In this document: positions 1 through 7,362 of the stretch, in pieces
Numbering within the stretch: the first letter of the stretch is position 1
Layout: every line of letters begins with the position of its first letter
NCBI RefSeq assembly: GCF_014779715.1
Contig: NZ_JACXYU010000001.1
Location: forward strand, 434,001 to 498,000
Length of the DNA stretch: 64,000 nt
DNA from: Streptomyces chumphonensis
GTDB lineage: Bacteria > Actinomycetota > Actinomycetes > Streptomycetales > Streptomycetaceae
Direction: 5' to 3'
The notes under the pieces: model-generated
What the model was told of the DNA's origin: nothing
What the model saw: the letters and a program-made list of their open reading frames with translations, nothing else
Databases searched by the model: none
Made by a program: the position numbers and the translations under genes

Positions 1-113
1 GGGTCCATGGGAGTCCAGCGTCGTCCCCCCGGAGCCGCCCCGCAAACGCGGACCGGTCCTCCGGCGGCACGACGGAGCGGCGCCCGGTGGGAGCAAGGGC
101 GGCCCACGGGGCC
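1..113. other. Intergenic edge, nothing recognised
   Basis: These bases lie downstream of the first glycosyltransferase gene and reach the window edge. I see no supported start codon with a ribosome binding site, no terminator hairpin and no repeat here. Confidence 0.5.
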
Positions 114-1265
114 TCAGGGAGCCCGGAGCAGCTCCTTCAACCGCTCGGCGAGCAGGTCCCAGCGCCAGCGCTCCTCCACCCAGGCCCGACCGCGCTCCCC
201 CATGCGCCGCGCCAGCTCGGGGTCCCGGAGCAGCGCCGACACGCGCTCCGCCGTCCCACGCGGGTCGTCCCCGCGCACCACCCAGCCCGTCTCCCCGTGC
301 AGGACGGCGTCGGGCGCGCCCCCCGAGTCCCCGGCCACGACCGGCAGCCCGGTGGCGGACGCCTCCAGGTAGACGATGCCGAGGCCCTCGACGTCCAGGC
401 CGCCGCGCCGGGTGCGGCAGGGCATGGCGAACACGTCGCCCGCGCCGTAGTGGGCGGGCAGCTCCTCCCAGGGCACGGCACCGGTGAACCGCACGGAACC
501 GGCGACACCGGTCTCCTCCGCCAGCCGGCGCAGCTCGCGGTCGTAGGGGCCACCGCCGACGATCAGCAGCACCGCCTCCGGCACCTCGGCGAGGATCCGC
601 GGCAGCGCCCGGATCAGGGTGTCCTGCCCCTTGCGCGGCACCAGCCGGGAGACGCACACCACGACGGGGCGGTCGGCCAGGCCGAGCCGCTCGCGCACCG
701 CGTCCCCCCCGGAGTCCGGGTGGAACGTCTTCTCGTCGACGCCGGGCGGCAGCTGCGTCATCCGGGCGGCGGCCTCCGGCGTCAGGGCCCGCTCGATCCG
801 GGAGCGCGTGTACGCGCCCAGGTAGGTGAGGGTGTCCGTGGACGTGCCGATGCGCCGCAGCAGCCCCCGGGCCACCGGGAGCTGGGCCCAGCCCGCCTCG
901 TGCCCGTGCGTCGTGGCCACCAGCCGTTCGGCGCCCGCCGAGCGCAGCGCGCCGCCCATCAGCCCCAGCGGGGCCGCCGCGCCGAACCACACGGCGCGGC
1001 AGCCGTGTTCACGCAGCAGCCCGACGGCGCGCCGCGTCACGCGGGGGGTGGGGAGCAGCATGGTGGCGCGGTCCCTGACGACGGTGAACGGCTGCTCGGC
1101 GTCGAACCGGGCGGTCGCCTCCCGCCCCTCGGCGGTGCGGTTCCAGGTCGAGGCGTAGACGACGACCTTCTCCGGGTCCAGCCGCAGCGCCATGCTGTGC
1201 AGGAACGCCTGGATCCCACCGGGCCGGGGCGGGAAGTCGTTGGTGACAATCAACGTCTTGTGCAT
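114..1265 (-). CDS. GT4 family glycosyltransferase, PimB'-like mannosyltransferase
   Basis: This 383-residue protein has the GT-B fold pattern of GT4 retaining glycosyltransferases. The N-terminus reads VTNDFPPRPGGIQAF (residues 8-22), a donor-domain stretch VSRLVPRKGQDTLIRALP starts near 205, and E293 and E301 form the EX7E motif before the GLPVVAGDSGGAPDA loop. Length and N-terminal motif match mycobacterial/corynebacterial PimB' (about 385 aa), which adds the second mannose to phosphatidylinositol using GDP-mannose at the inner membrane face. The ATG at 1265 is chosen because homologues begin just before the VTNDFPP motif; the reading frame continues upstream without coding character. A divergent GT87-type mannosyltransferase gene lies 63 bp away, supporting a role in mannolipid or glycolipid synthesis. 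The family is certain; the exact acceptor is inferred. Confidence 0.85.
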   Translation of the reverse strand: MHKTLIVTNDFPPRPGGIQAFLHSMALRLDPEKVVVYASTWNRTAEGREATARFDAEQPFTVVRDRATMLLPTPRVTRRAVGLLREHGCRAVWFGAAAPLGLMGGALRSAGAERLVATTHGHEAGWAQLPVARGLLRRIGTSTDTLTYLGAYTRSRIERALTPEAAARMTQLPPGVDEKTFHPDSGGDAVRERLGLADRPVVVCVSRLVPRKGQDTLIRALPRILAEVPEAVLLIVGGGPYDRELRRLAEETGVAGSVRFTGAVPWEELPAHYGAGDVFAMPCRTRRGGLDVEGLGIVYLEASATGLPVVAGDSGGAPDAVLHGETGWVVRGDDPRGTAERVSALLRDPELARRMGERGRAWVEERWRWDLLAERLKELLRAP

Positions 1266-1328
1266 CGCGCACGACAGTACCGCGTCGCCGGTGTCCGGCC
1301 CCGGCGACCACCACGTACGGTCGGTGGC

Positions 1329-2537
1329 ATGCGCCTGCCCCTGGTCGTCTGGGCCCTGACCCGCACCGCCCTGCTCCTGTGCGTCTTCGGCGTGGTCACC
1401 CTCCGCGGGCCCGACGTGACGAGCGACGTGTCGGTGATCTACCAGAACTGGGCGGAGACGCTGCGGGCGGGCACCTTCCCGCAGGCGGACGTGACCTGGC
1501 AGTACCCGCCCGGCGCGGCCCTGCCCGTCCTGGCCCCGGGCCTGCTGCCCTTCCTGTCCTACCCGGCGGCCTTCTTCGTCCTGGTCTGCGCCGCCGACGC
1601 CGTCGTCCTCGGCCTCCTGCTGCGGCCCTCGCGCGCCCGCGCCGGAGCCTGGACGTGGATCGCGGGCGTCCCGTTGCTCGGGCCGACGGTGTACGCCCGC
1701 TACGACCTCCTGGTGACGGCGCTCGCGGTCGGCGCCCTCCTCGCCGCCGCCCGCCGGCCCCGGCTCGCCGGGGCCCTGGTCGGACTGGGCGCGCTCGTCA
1801 AGGTGTGGCCCGCGCTCCTGCTGACGGGCTACCGGGCGGGCCGGTCCGCGCGGCGGCTGTGGCTCGCGGCCGGAGCCACCGCCGCCGGGGCGGCGGCCCT
1901 GCTCACGCTGGCCCTCCCGCACGGTTGGGACTTCCTCTTCGCCCAGCGCGACCGGGGTCTGGAAGTGGAGTCCGTCGGCGCCCTCGTCTTCCACGTCGCA
2001 CGGCACTTCGGGTGGTCGGGCCACGTCAGCCTGCACTACGGCTCGATGGAGTTCCTCGGCCCCGGGGTGGGCGTCGTGGCGACGGCGTCACTCCTGACGA
2101 CGCTGGCGGCCTTCGGCTGGCTCCTGCTGTGGCGGACGCGCGCGGTGCGGTGGGGCCCGTCCACCCCGGCCGACGCGGCGTTCGCGGCGGTGCTGCTGTT
2201 CACCGTGACCAGCCGCGTCATCAGCCCGCAGTACCTGGTGTGGCTGACCGGGCTGGCCGCCGCGTGCCTGGCACTCGGCTCCGCCCGGCAGCGGACCCCG
2301 GCCCGCCTGGTGCTGGCCGCCACGGCGGTGACGGTGCTGGAGTTCCCGCTGTTCTTCGACGCCGTCGTGGCCAGCACTCCCGGGGGCATCGCGCTCCTCG
2401 TGCTGCGCAACGGGCTCCTGCTGGCGGCCGCCGGCCTGGCCTGCGCGGAGCTGTGGCGCTCGACCGTCCCCCGGTCCCGGGACGGGGGTCAGGGACGCGC
2501 CACCGCGCTGACGGGCATCATGCCCACCGGGTCGTAG
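1329..2537 (+). CDS. GT87/DUF2029-type integral membrane glycosyltransferase
   Basis: A 402-residue polytopic membrane protein with many hydrophobic segments separated by short Arg-rich loops. Features of polyprenyl-phosphomannose-dependent GT-C enzymes are visible: an acidic periplasmic loop after the first membrane segment, the WQYPPGAALPVLAPG stretch (near residues 57-71), and a central GLGALVKVWPALLL segment. It probably transfers mannose from a lipid-linked donor on the outer face of the membrane, like the mycobacterial Rv2181 family (established for relatives, inferred here). It is divergent from the PimB'-like gene, and its last 49 bases overlap the 3' end of the convergent NlpC/P60 gene. 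The C-terminal about 20 residues (after ELWRST) are polar and may be a by-product of that overlap. The ATG at 1329 lies directly before the first membrane helix. Confidence 0.8.
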   Translation: MRLPLVVWALTRTALLLCVFGVVTLRGPDVTSDVSVIYQNWAETLRAGTFPQADVTWQYPPGAALPVLAPGLLPFLSYPAAFFVLVCAADAVVLGLLLRPSRARAGAWTWIAGVPLLGPTVYARYDLLVTALAVGALLAAARRPRLAGALVGLGALVKVWPALLLTGYRAGRSARRLWLAAGATAAGAAALLTLALPHGWDFLFAQRDRGLEVESVGALVFHVARHFGWSGHVSLHYGSMEFLGPGVGVVATASLLTTLAAFGWLLLWRTRAVRWGPSTPADAAFAAVLLFTVTSRVISPQYLVWLTGLAAACLALGSARQRTPARLVLAATAVTVLEFPLFFDAVVASTPGGIALLVLRNGLLLAAAGLACAELWRSTVPRSRDGGQGRATALTGIMPTGS

Positions 2538-3535
2538 CGGACGGCGGCGCCCGGGTAGGGGGCGTGGATGACCCGGCCGCCCCCCGCGTACATGGCCACG
2601 TGGCTCGCGTCGCTGCGGTAGATGACGAGGTCGCCCGGCCGCACCTCGGAGAGGGGCACCCGCCGACCGGCGTGCGCCTGCCCCTGCGAGGTGCGCGGGA
2701 TCGAGACGCCCGCCTGCCGGTAGGCCCACTGCGTCAGCCCGGCGCAGTCGAACGCGCCCGGCCCCGCCTGCCCCCACGCGTAGGGGCGGCCCAGGGCGCT
2801 GTGCGCGGCGCTCAGAGCCGCGCCCGACCGTCCGGAGACGGACCCCGGCGGCACCGCGCCGCGCCGCTCGGCGCCCCGGGAGGCGCGCTCCTCCCGTTCG
2901 CGGCGCTCCTGCGCGGTCAGCGTGTTGAGCAGCCTGCGGGCGGCGGTGAGCTTGCTGCGCACGGACTCCTGATGCCGACCCAGGCGTCCGCGTTCCTCCT
3001 CCAGCCGCTCCAGTGTGCCCTTCGCCCGCTCCCGCTTGCCGTCCAGCAGTCGCTGGGCGGTGCGCAGTTCGCGCAGTTCGCCCGCCTTGCGGCTGCCGAT
3101 GCGGTCCAGGGTGGCGACCCGTCCGAGGTAGCCGTCCGGGTCGCTGGAGAGCATCAGGGCGATCGTCGGGTCGAGCGCGCCCGACCGGTACTGGGCGCCG
3201 GCCAGCGCGCCGAGCGCGTTGCGCAGGCGGTTGACGCGGCCCTGGCCACGGGCGACCTCGTCCTGCGCGTGCTCCACCCGGGCCCGCAGGTCGGAGACCT
3301 TCTCCCGGACGGCGTTGAACTTCTCGGTGGCCCGTTCGGCCTCGGCGTACAGCCCGTCCACCCGGGCGTTGACCGACGCCACCGAGGGCTCCCCCGGCTC
3401 CGCCCCGGCGGGGACGGCGGTCATCGCGGCGGCCGAGGCGGCGGCAGCCGTCAGGACGGTGGCCCGCTTGCCGAATCCGGGCTGCGGGGTGTGTCGATGC
3501 GAGCCCACGAGCGGCCGCGCTCCTTCCGCTGACAT
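2489..3535 (-). CDS. Secreted NlpC/P60 (C40) peptidoglycan endopeptidase
   Basis: The protein has a signal peptide (KRATVLTAAAASAAAMTAV, ending about AGA), a long coiled coil of about 170 residues, and a C-terminal NlpC/P60 domain. The catalytic Cys is in AFDCAGLTQWAY, and the His lies in the following ASHVAMYAG and RVIHAP stretches. It should cleave D-Glu/mDAP-type bonds in peptide stems outside the membrane, and the coiled coil probably controls recruitment or autoinhibition as in RipC/RipA-type enzymes. The ATG at 3535 follows a strong GAGGAGG about 5 nt upstream. A GTG at 3508 (VGSHRH, preceded by AAGGAG) aligns with the start of the neighbouring paralogue and is a real alternative. The 3' end overlaps the convergent GT87 gene. 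It is a paralogue of the gene at 3815-4855. Confidence 0.88.
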   Translation of the reverse strand: MSAEGARPLVGSHRHTPQPGFGKRATVLTAAAASAAAMTAVPAGAEPGEPSVASVNARVDGLYAEAERATEKFNAVREKVSDLRARVEHAQDEVARGQGRVNRLRNALGALAGAQYRSGALDPTIALMLSSDPDGYLGRVATLDRIGSRKAGELRELRTAQRLLDGKRERAKGTLERLEEERGRLGRHQESVRSKLTAARRLLNTLTAQERREREERASRGAERRGAVPPGSVSGRSGAALSAAHSALGRPYAWGQAGPGAFDCAGLTQWAYRQAGVSIPRTSQGQAHAGRRVPLSEVRPGDLVIYRSDASHVAMYAGGGRVIHAPYPGAAVRYDPVGMMPVSAVARP

Positions 3536-3562
3536 CCCCTCCTCCTCGGACGGGGCGCCCGC

Positions 3563-3591
3563 ACAGTAGCGGCCTTGCGGGTGCGGCTCAA
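3563..3591 (-). promoter_or_regulatory. Sigma70-type promoter of the first NlpC/P60 gene
   Basis: On the minus strand TTGAGC (3591-3586) is followed after exactly 17 bp by TACTGT (3568-3563). Transcription should start near 3556, 20 nt before the ATG at 3535. The same hexamers, spacing and flanking CGC before the -10 recur at the paralogous gene's promoter (5007-5035). Confidence 0.65.
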
Positions 3592-3728
3592 AGCACCTCG
3601 CGGTGACGCTCGACGGCGTGAAGTTGACGCTCCGGGCCGTTCACCGGCGCCGTTGCGGCCCCGGAGCGGCGGACACGGCATGCGGCGCCCGCGGTGATTC
3701 ACCCGCGGGAGGGAACACGTCGCGTCGC

Positions 3729-3806
3729 CGTGGACGGCGACGCAACAGGGGTCGTGGACGGCGACGCGACAGGGGCCGTGGACGGCGACGCGACAGGGGC
3801 CGTGGA
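3729..3806. repeat. 24-bp tandem repeat, 3.25 copies
   Basis: Three direct copies of a 24-base unit (3729-3752, 3753-3776, 3777-3800) and a six-base partial fourth copy lie end to end. The unit contains GTGGACGGCGACGCGACAGG. Copy 1 differs from the others at two positions and copies 2 and 3 are identical. The array sits 9 bp downstream of the NlpC/P60 gene ending at 3815. The unit is a multiple of three and leaves all frames open, but I see no gene using it. Confidence 0.9.
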
Positions 3807-3814
3807 ACGGCGGA

Positions 3815-4855
3815 TCAGATCCGTACGCCCCACATGAACGGCATCCCGGACCGCGCTATGGACTCGTACCGCACCTGCGCGCCCGGCTTGGGCGCGTGCA
3901 GCATCTGCCCGTTGCCCGCGTAGAAGCCGACGTGGCCGAGGTCGTTGCGCAGGATGACGAGGTCGCCGACCTGGAGGTCGCTCATGGAGTTGATGCGGGT
4001 GCCCGCGTTGGCCTGGGCCTGCGAGGTGCGCGGGACGGAGATGCCCGCCTGCTGGTAGGACCACACGACGAGGCCGGAGCAGTCGAAGGAGTTGGGCCCC
4101 TGGGCGCCCCACGCGTAGGGCGTCCCGACGCGCGTGGTGGCGGCCTGGTAGGCGGAGGCCGCGCGTCCGGGCGCCGCCTCCTCCTTGCCCATCTCGACCC
4201 GCTCACCGGCGGCCCGGCTGGCCCGCTGCTCCTCGGCGCGCATCTCGGCGCGCTCCTCCTCGGTGAGCTTGTTGAGGAGCTTCTGCGCCTCGGCGAGCTT
4301 GTCCTGGACCTTCTGCTTCTGGTCGCCGAGCTCCTTGCGGGTGTCGGCGAGGTCCTCCAGCTTCTCCGCCGCGTCGTCGCGCTGCTGCTTGAGCTGCCGC
4401 TGCTTGCTGCCGATCTTCTTGAGCGCACCGACCTGCTTGACGCTGAGCTGGTCCAGCGAGGAGGCGCGGTCGAGGTAGTCGTCCGGGTCCGAGGAGAGGA
4501 GCAGCTGGACCGAGGGGTCGAGCCCGCCGTTGCGGTACTGCGCGGTGGCGAGGGAACCGAGGCCGTTGCGGAGCTCGTTGAGGTCGTCCTGGCCGCGGGC
4601 CACGGAGTCCTGGAGCTCGTCGACCTCCTCCTGGAGCTTGTCGGCCTTCTCCTTGGCGCCGTTGTACTTCTCGGTGGCCGCCGCCGCGTCCTCGTGCAGC
4701 TTGTCGACCTCGGCCTTGACGCCACGCTTCGTCGGCTCCGGACCGGGGTCGGCGAAGGCGGAGTTGGAGGACAGGGCAACCGCCGCCGCGGCCGTCGCGG
4801 TCAGTACGGTCGCGCGGGTACGGCCCGGCTGCTTGGGACGACGGTGGGACGCCAC
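3815..4855 (-). CDS. Secreted NlpC/P60 (C40) peptidoglycan endopeptidase with coiled coil
   Basis: A 346-residue paralogue of the preceding hydrolase. It has a Tat/Sec-like N-terminus rich in Arg/Lys (ASHRRPKQPGRTRATVL), a hydrophobic core and an AFADPG cleavage region. A Lys/Glu-rich coiled coil spans about residues 45-215, and the C-terminal NlpC/P60 domain has the nucleophile in SFDCSGLVVWSY and histidines in LGHVGFYAG and MLHAPK. The GTG at 4855 is chosen because AAGGAG lies 9 nt upstream and the signal peptide begins directly afterwards; upstream codons do not look coding. It probably trims cell-wall peptides during growth or sporulation. The transcript carries a leader of about 145 nt, which suggests post-transcriptional control (see 4856-5000). 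Confidence 0.9.
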   Translation of the reverse strand: MASHRRPKQPGRTRATVLTATAAAAVALSSNSAFADPGPEPTKRGVKAEVDKLHEDAAAATEKYNGAKEKADKLQEEVDELQDSVARGQDDLNELRNGLGSLATAQYRNGGLDPSVQLLLSSDPDDYLDRASSLDQLSVKQVGALKKIGSKQRQLKQQRDDAAEKLEDLADTRKELGDQKQKVQDKLAEAQKLLNKLTEEERAEMRAEEQRASRAAGERVEMGKEEAAPGRAASAYQAATTRVGTPYAWGAQGPNSFDCSGLVVWSYQQAGISVPRTSQAQANAGTRINSMSDLQVGDLVILRNDLGHVGFYAGNGQMLHAPKPGAQVRYESIARSGMPFMWGVRI

Positions 4856-5000
4856 TGGGGCGAGCTCCTTCTTCCTCAGCCGCCTGCCGGGCCCCGGACG
4901 GGCGCACCCTGCCCGGTGGACCGGCTCCGCTTGCGCGCTGCGGATTCGGCGGTTCCTCCACTGTCGCCCCGGATGGGCGATCAACCGTGCGGAGGTTCGA
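4856..5000 (-). promoter_or_regulatory. Long 5' leader, candidate ydaO-type c-di-AMP riboswitch
   Basis: The leader between the promoter at 5007-5035 and the GTG start is about 145 nt, G/C-rich and highly structured. It contains GGAGGAACC closely followed by GAATCC, resembling the conserved purine-rich internal-loop elements of the ydaO/yuaA c-di-AMP riboswitch. A later CCGGCAGGCGGCTGAGG stretch only partly resembles the 3' consensus. Streptomycete cell-wall hydrolase genes are known ydaO targets, so the context fits. The match is incomplete and I could not fold or score it. The rest of the 323-bp gap (5036-5178) shows no gene. Confidence 0.35.
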
Positions 5001-5006
5001 AGCCAG

Positions 5007-5035
5007 ACAGTAGCGAGGTGCCGACGACTGCTCAA
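5007..5035 (-). promoter_or_regulatory. Sigma70-type promoter of the second NlpC/P60 gene
   Basis: On the minus strand TTGAGC (5035-5030), a 17-bp spacer and TACTGT (5012-5007) give a good vegetative promoter with an expected start near 5000. TTTGAGC and CGCTACTGT are shared exactly with the promoter at 3563-3591. Confidence 0.65.
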
Positions 5036-5178
5036 ATCCTTGGGGCGAAAATCTCACCGCGCACCGCCATCCTTTACCAACATCACACAGGCAGCAACAG
5101 CCACTTGACGTTGGGTGAGCCGCAGTCGCGCACGGATGGCCGCACACCACGGGAAACCGGGAAAAGCGGACGCACCGC

Positions 5179-6558
5179 TCACGACCGGGCAAGTCGCCTG
5201 AGCAGCAGGGCCGATGCCACCGGACGCGCCCCGGCCTCGGCCACGCCGTCGGCCACCTCCCGGTCCGTGGAGACGACGACCACCGGACGCCCCCCGGGCT
5301 CCGCCCGCACCAGCCGCCGGATCAACTCGTCGGCCGTCTGGCCCGGCTTGCTGAACAGCACCCGCACACCGCGCGGCGGGGCCAGCAGCACCGGCGCGGC
5401 CAGCTCGGCCCCGTCGAAGACACAGGTGACCTCCGCGCCGGACTGGGCCGCGAGCCCCGCCAGCCCGCCGAGCAGCCGCAACCGCTGCTTCTCCAGCGGC
5501 ATGGAGGGATAGCCGGTCTTGGTGACGTTGTACCCGTCGACGAGGAGGTGCACCTGCGGCAGCGCCAGCAACTGGTCCAGCAGCGCCGGGTCCTCCTCCG
5601 ACAGCGCCCGGTGGGCGACGTCCTTCGGGCTCATCCGGCCCGGCTCCACCGCCTCCACGGTGTCGGCGGGGTGCTGGGCCACCGGGGGCAGCGCGAGCTC
5701 CCGGCGCAGCCCCTGCGCGGCGTCCAGCACGGTGTCCAGCAGCAGCCGCACCCGCATGTCCGCCACGCCGCGGCCCTCCCGCGCGGCGCGCCGTCCGGCC
5801 TCCAGCGCCGACTCCGCCTCGGCGACCCGCCCCCGCAGCCGCCGCGCCTCACTGTCGGACGCCGCCTTCTGCGCCTGGGCCTGCCCCCGGACCTCCTCCA
5901 ACTCGGCGGCCAGCCTGCGCAGCGCCGCCTCACCGCGCTTGACGTCGGCCTGGGCGCTGCGCAGCCTGCGGTGCAGCCCCTCCATCTCGCGGCGGGCGTC
6001 GGCCAGCTCGGCGCGCAGCCTGCCGCTGTCGCCCCGCCCGGCGGCGCGGGCCTCGGCCAGCTCCGCGCGGAGCCTCTCCAGCTCCCGTTCGGCCTCCGCC
6101 CCGGCCCGCTCGGCCTGCGCCCGCTGTGCCTCCTCGCCCGCGGCGGCCACCAGCTTCGCCCAGCCCTCCGGCCGCACCACGTAGGCGAGGGCCGCGACGT
6201 CGACGGGGTCGGCGGCGGCGGGGGGAGAACCGTCCGCGACGGCCTCGGCGAGCTCCGGGAGGAGATCCCGCAGCCGGCCCGCCACGCGCTGGCGGAAGAC
6301 GGCGTCCGTCTCCAGCGCGGTGGCCATGGCGTTCCCGCCGAACTTCGCCCGGCGGGCGGGGGTGAACTTGGCGTACTGACGCAGCGGGGCGGGGAGTTCG
6401 GCGACGGTCAGCCCGCCGAGCACGTCGCCGGTCAGCGACACGACCCTGCGGCGCACCCGCTCGGGCAACGGACGGTCCAGCACCTCGGCGGCACGCGACC
6501 GCTCCCCGGCGCCGCGCGGCCGCTCCCCGCGCGGCTCACCGCCCGTCGTCTCCTGCAC
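5179..6558 (-). CDS. NYN-domain (YacP-like) putative RNA-binding/nuclease protein with coiled coil
   Basis: A 459-residue cytoplasmic protein in three parts. The N-terminal region (about residues 25-150) is a helical domain of unknown function. The middle is an Ala/Arg/Glu-rich coiled coil (about 160-275). The C-terminal PIN-like NYN domain contains LLVDGYNVTKTGYPSMPLEKQR (split by position near residue 340), the VTCVFDGAE acidic strand, TADELIRRLV and VVVSTDREVADGV. Acidic residues typical of PIN/NYN metal-dependent nucleases are retained, so an RNA-processing role is likely, but substrates are unknown. The start is a GTG at 6558 preceded by GTGGAGCC. The gene lies 25 bp downstream of the small zinc-ribbon gene and is probably co-transcribed with it. 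Confidence 0.82.
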   Translation of the reverse strand: MQETTGGEPRGERPRGAGERSRAAEVLDRPLPERVRRRVVSLTGDVLGGLTVAELPAPLRQYAKFTPARRAKFGGNAMATALETDAVFRQRVAGRLRDLLPELAEAVADGSPPAAADPVDVAALAYVVRPEGWAKLVAAAGEEAQRAQAERAGAEAERELERLRAELAEARAAGRGDSGRLRAELADARREMEGLHRRLRSAQADVKRGEAALRRLAAELEEVRGQAQAQKAASDSEARRLRGRVAEAESALEAGRRAAREGRGVADMRVRLLLDTVLDAAQGLRRELALPPVAQHPADTVEAVEPGRMSPKDVAHRALSEEDPALLDQLLALPQVHLLVDGYNVTKTGYPSMPLEKQRLRLLGGLAGLAAQSGAEVTCVFDGAELAAPVLLAPPRGVRVLFSKPGQTADELIRRLVRAEPGGRPVVVVSTDREVADGVAEAGARPVASALLLRRLARS

Positions 6559-6583
6559 GGCTCCACACCCGTCCGTCTCTGCC

Positions 6584-6823
6584 TCAGACCTCGGCTCCGG
6601 GCCGGTCCACCAACTCGATCTGGTCCACGGCGTTGCACCAGCGGCACCGCACGGACTCGATCGCCTCGCTCAGCACCTCCCGCTCCTCGACCCTGGGCTC
6701 ACCGGCCAGATCGAGGTGAACGTACTCCACGACCCTGCTGCTGCGCGTCACGTCGAAGCGGGTGAGGTTCCCGCACAGGGTGCAGCGCCACCGCGTCTCG
6801 GCCGTCGGCTGAGGGACCGGCAT
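6584..6823 (-). CDS. Small zinc-ribbon-like protein
   Basis: A 79-residue protein with two Cys pairs, WRCTLCGNLTRFDV near the N-terminus and VRCRWCNAVDQIEL near the C-terminus, separated by about 45 residues. This is the arrangement of a single zinc ribbon. It probably binds Zn and either nucleic acid or a partner protein; no family name is assigned. The ATG at 6823 has GAGG 7 nt upstream and is preferred over an in-frame upstream ATG at 6874 that adds an acidic, low-information extension. It precedes the NYN-domain gene on the same strand, suggesting a functional pair. Confidence 0.7.
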   Translation of the reverse strand: MPVPQPTAETRWRCTLCGNLTRFDVTRSSRVVEYVHLDLAGEPRVEEREVLSEAIESVRCRWCNAVDQIELVDRPGAEV

Positions 6824-7053
6824 GGTTCGTCCTCGACTTTCCTCGGGGCTTTCCGGGTCTGTGCTCACGGGCACGACGTTGTGCGGCGCAGGCTCCTACC
6901 TGCAACCCTACGGCCTGGAGCCTGCCCCGTGTGCCGGGTGGCCACGCCGTGGCCGAGCCGTCACCTGCGCGTGAGGCTAGGGTGTGCTTCGGACGTAGCG
7001 TCGTCCGCCCGGGGGCGAGCGGGCCCGACCGGGCGAGTGAGGGAGACGAGACC

Positions 7054-7335
7054 GTGATCACTTCGATCGTGCTCATCAGGACCAGCACCGATGCGATCCC
7101 CGAGGTCGCCGAGCAGATCGCCGCCCTGGAGGGCGTCAGCGAGGTGTACTCGGTGACCGGCGCGCACAACCTCATCGCGATGGTCCGCGTCGCGCGCCAC
7201 GACGATCTCGCCGACGTCATCCCCGGGCGCATCAGCAAGGTGCCCGGCGTCCTGTCCACCGAGACGCACATCGCCTTCCGGACGTACTCGCAGCACGACC
7301 TGGAGGCGGCGTTCGCCATCGGGCTCGACTCCTGA
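7054..7335 (+). CDS. Stand-alone Lrp/AsnC ligand-binding (RAM) domain protein
   Basis: A 93-residue protein that is only the effector-binding alpha-beta domain of Lrp/AsnC regulators, without the helix-turn-helix. Sequence runs from ITSIVLIRTSTDAIPEVAEQI through VYSVTGAHNLIAMVRVARHDDLAD to VLSTETHIAFRTYSQHDLE. Such SraA/DUF-type proteins oligomerise and bind amino acids, and may modulate a full-length regulator. The GTG at 7054 follows GGGAGACGAG. A TAGGGT -10-like element lies at 6978-6983. The gene converges with the SufS-like gene (27-bp gap, with a weak CCCGG/CCGGG hairpin). Confidence 0.85.
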   Translation: MITSIVLIRTSTDAIPEVAEQIAALEGVSEVYSVTGAHNLIAMVRVARHDDLADVIPGRISKVPGVLSTETHIAFRTYSQHDLEAAFAIGLDS

Positions 7336-7362
7336 GGAGCCCGGCCCACCCCGTCCGGGCCG

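Noticed and set aside
3603..3923. Arg/Gly-rich plus-strand frame over the 24-bp repeats
   Set aside because: Its GRGRRRDRGRG pattern comes only from the tandem DNA repeat; no homologue, and it overlaps the end of the NlpC/P60 gene.
4991..5010. TTCGA-containing tRNA T-loop-like stretch
   Set aside because: The flanking bases do not pair as a T-stem, no anticodon arm or acceptor stem is present, and it lies in the leader of a hydrolase gene.
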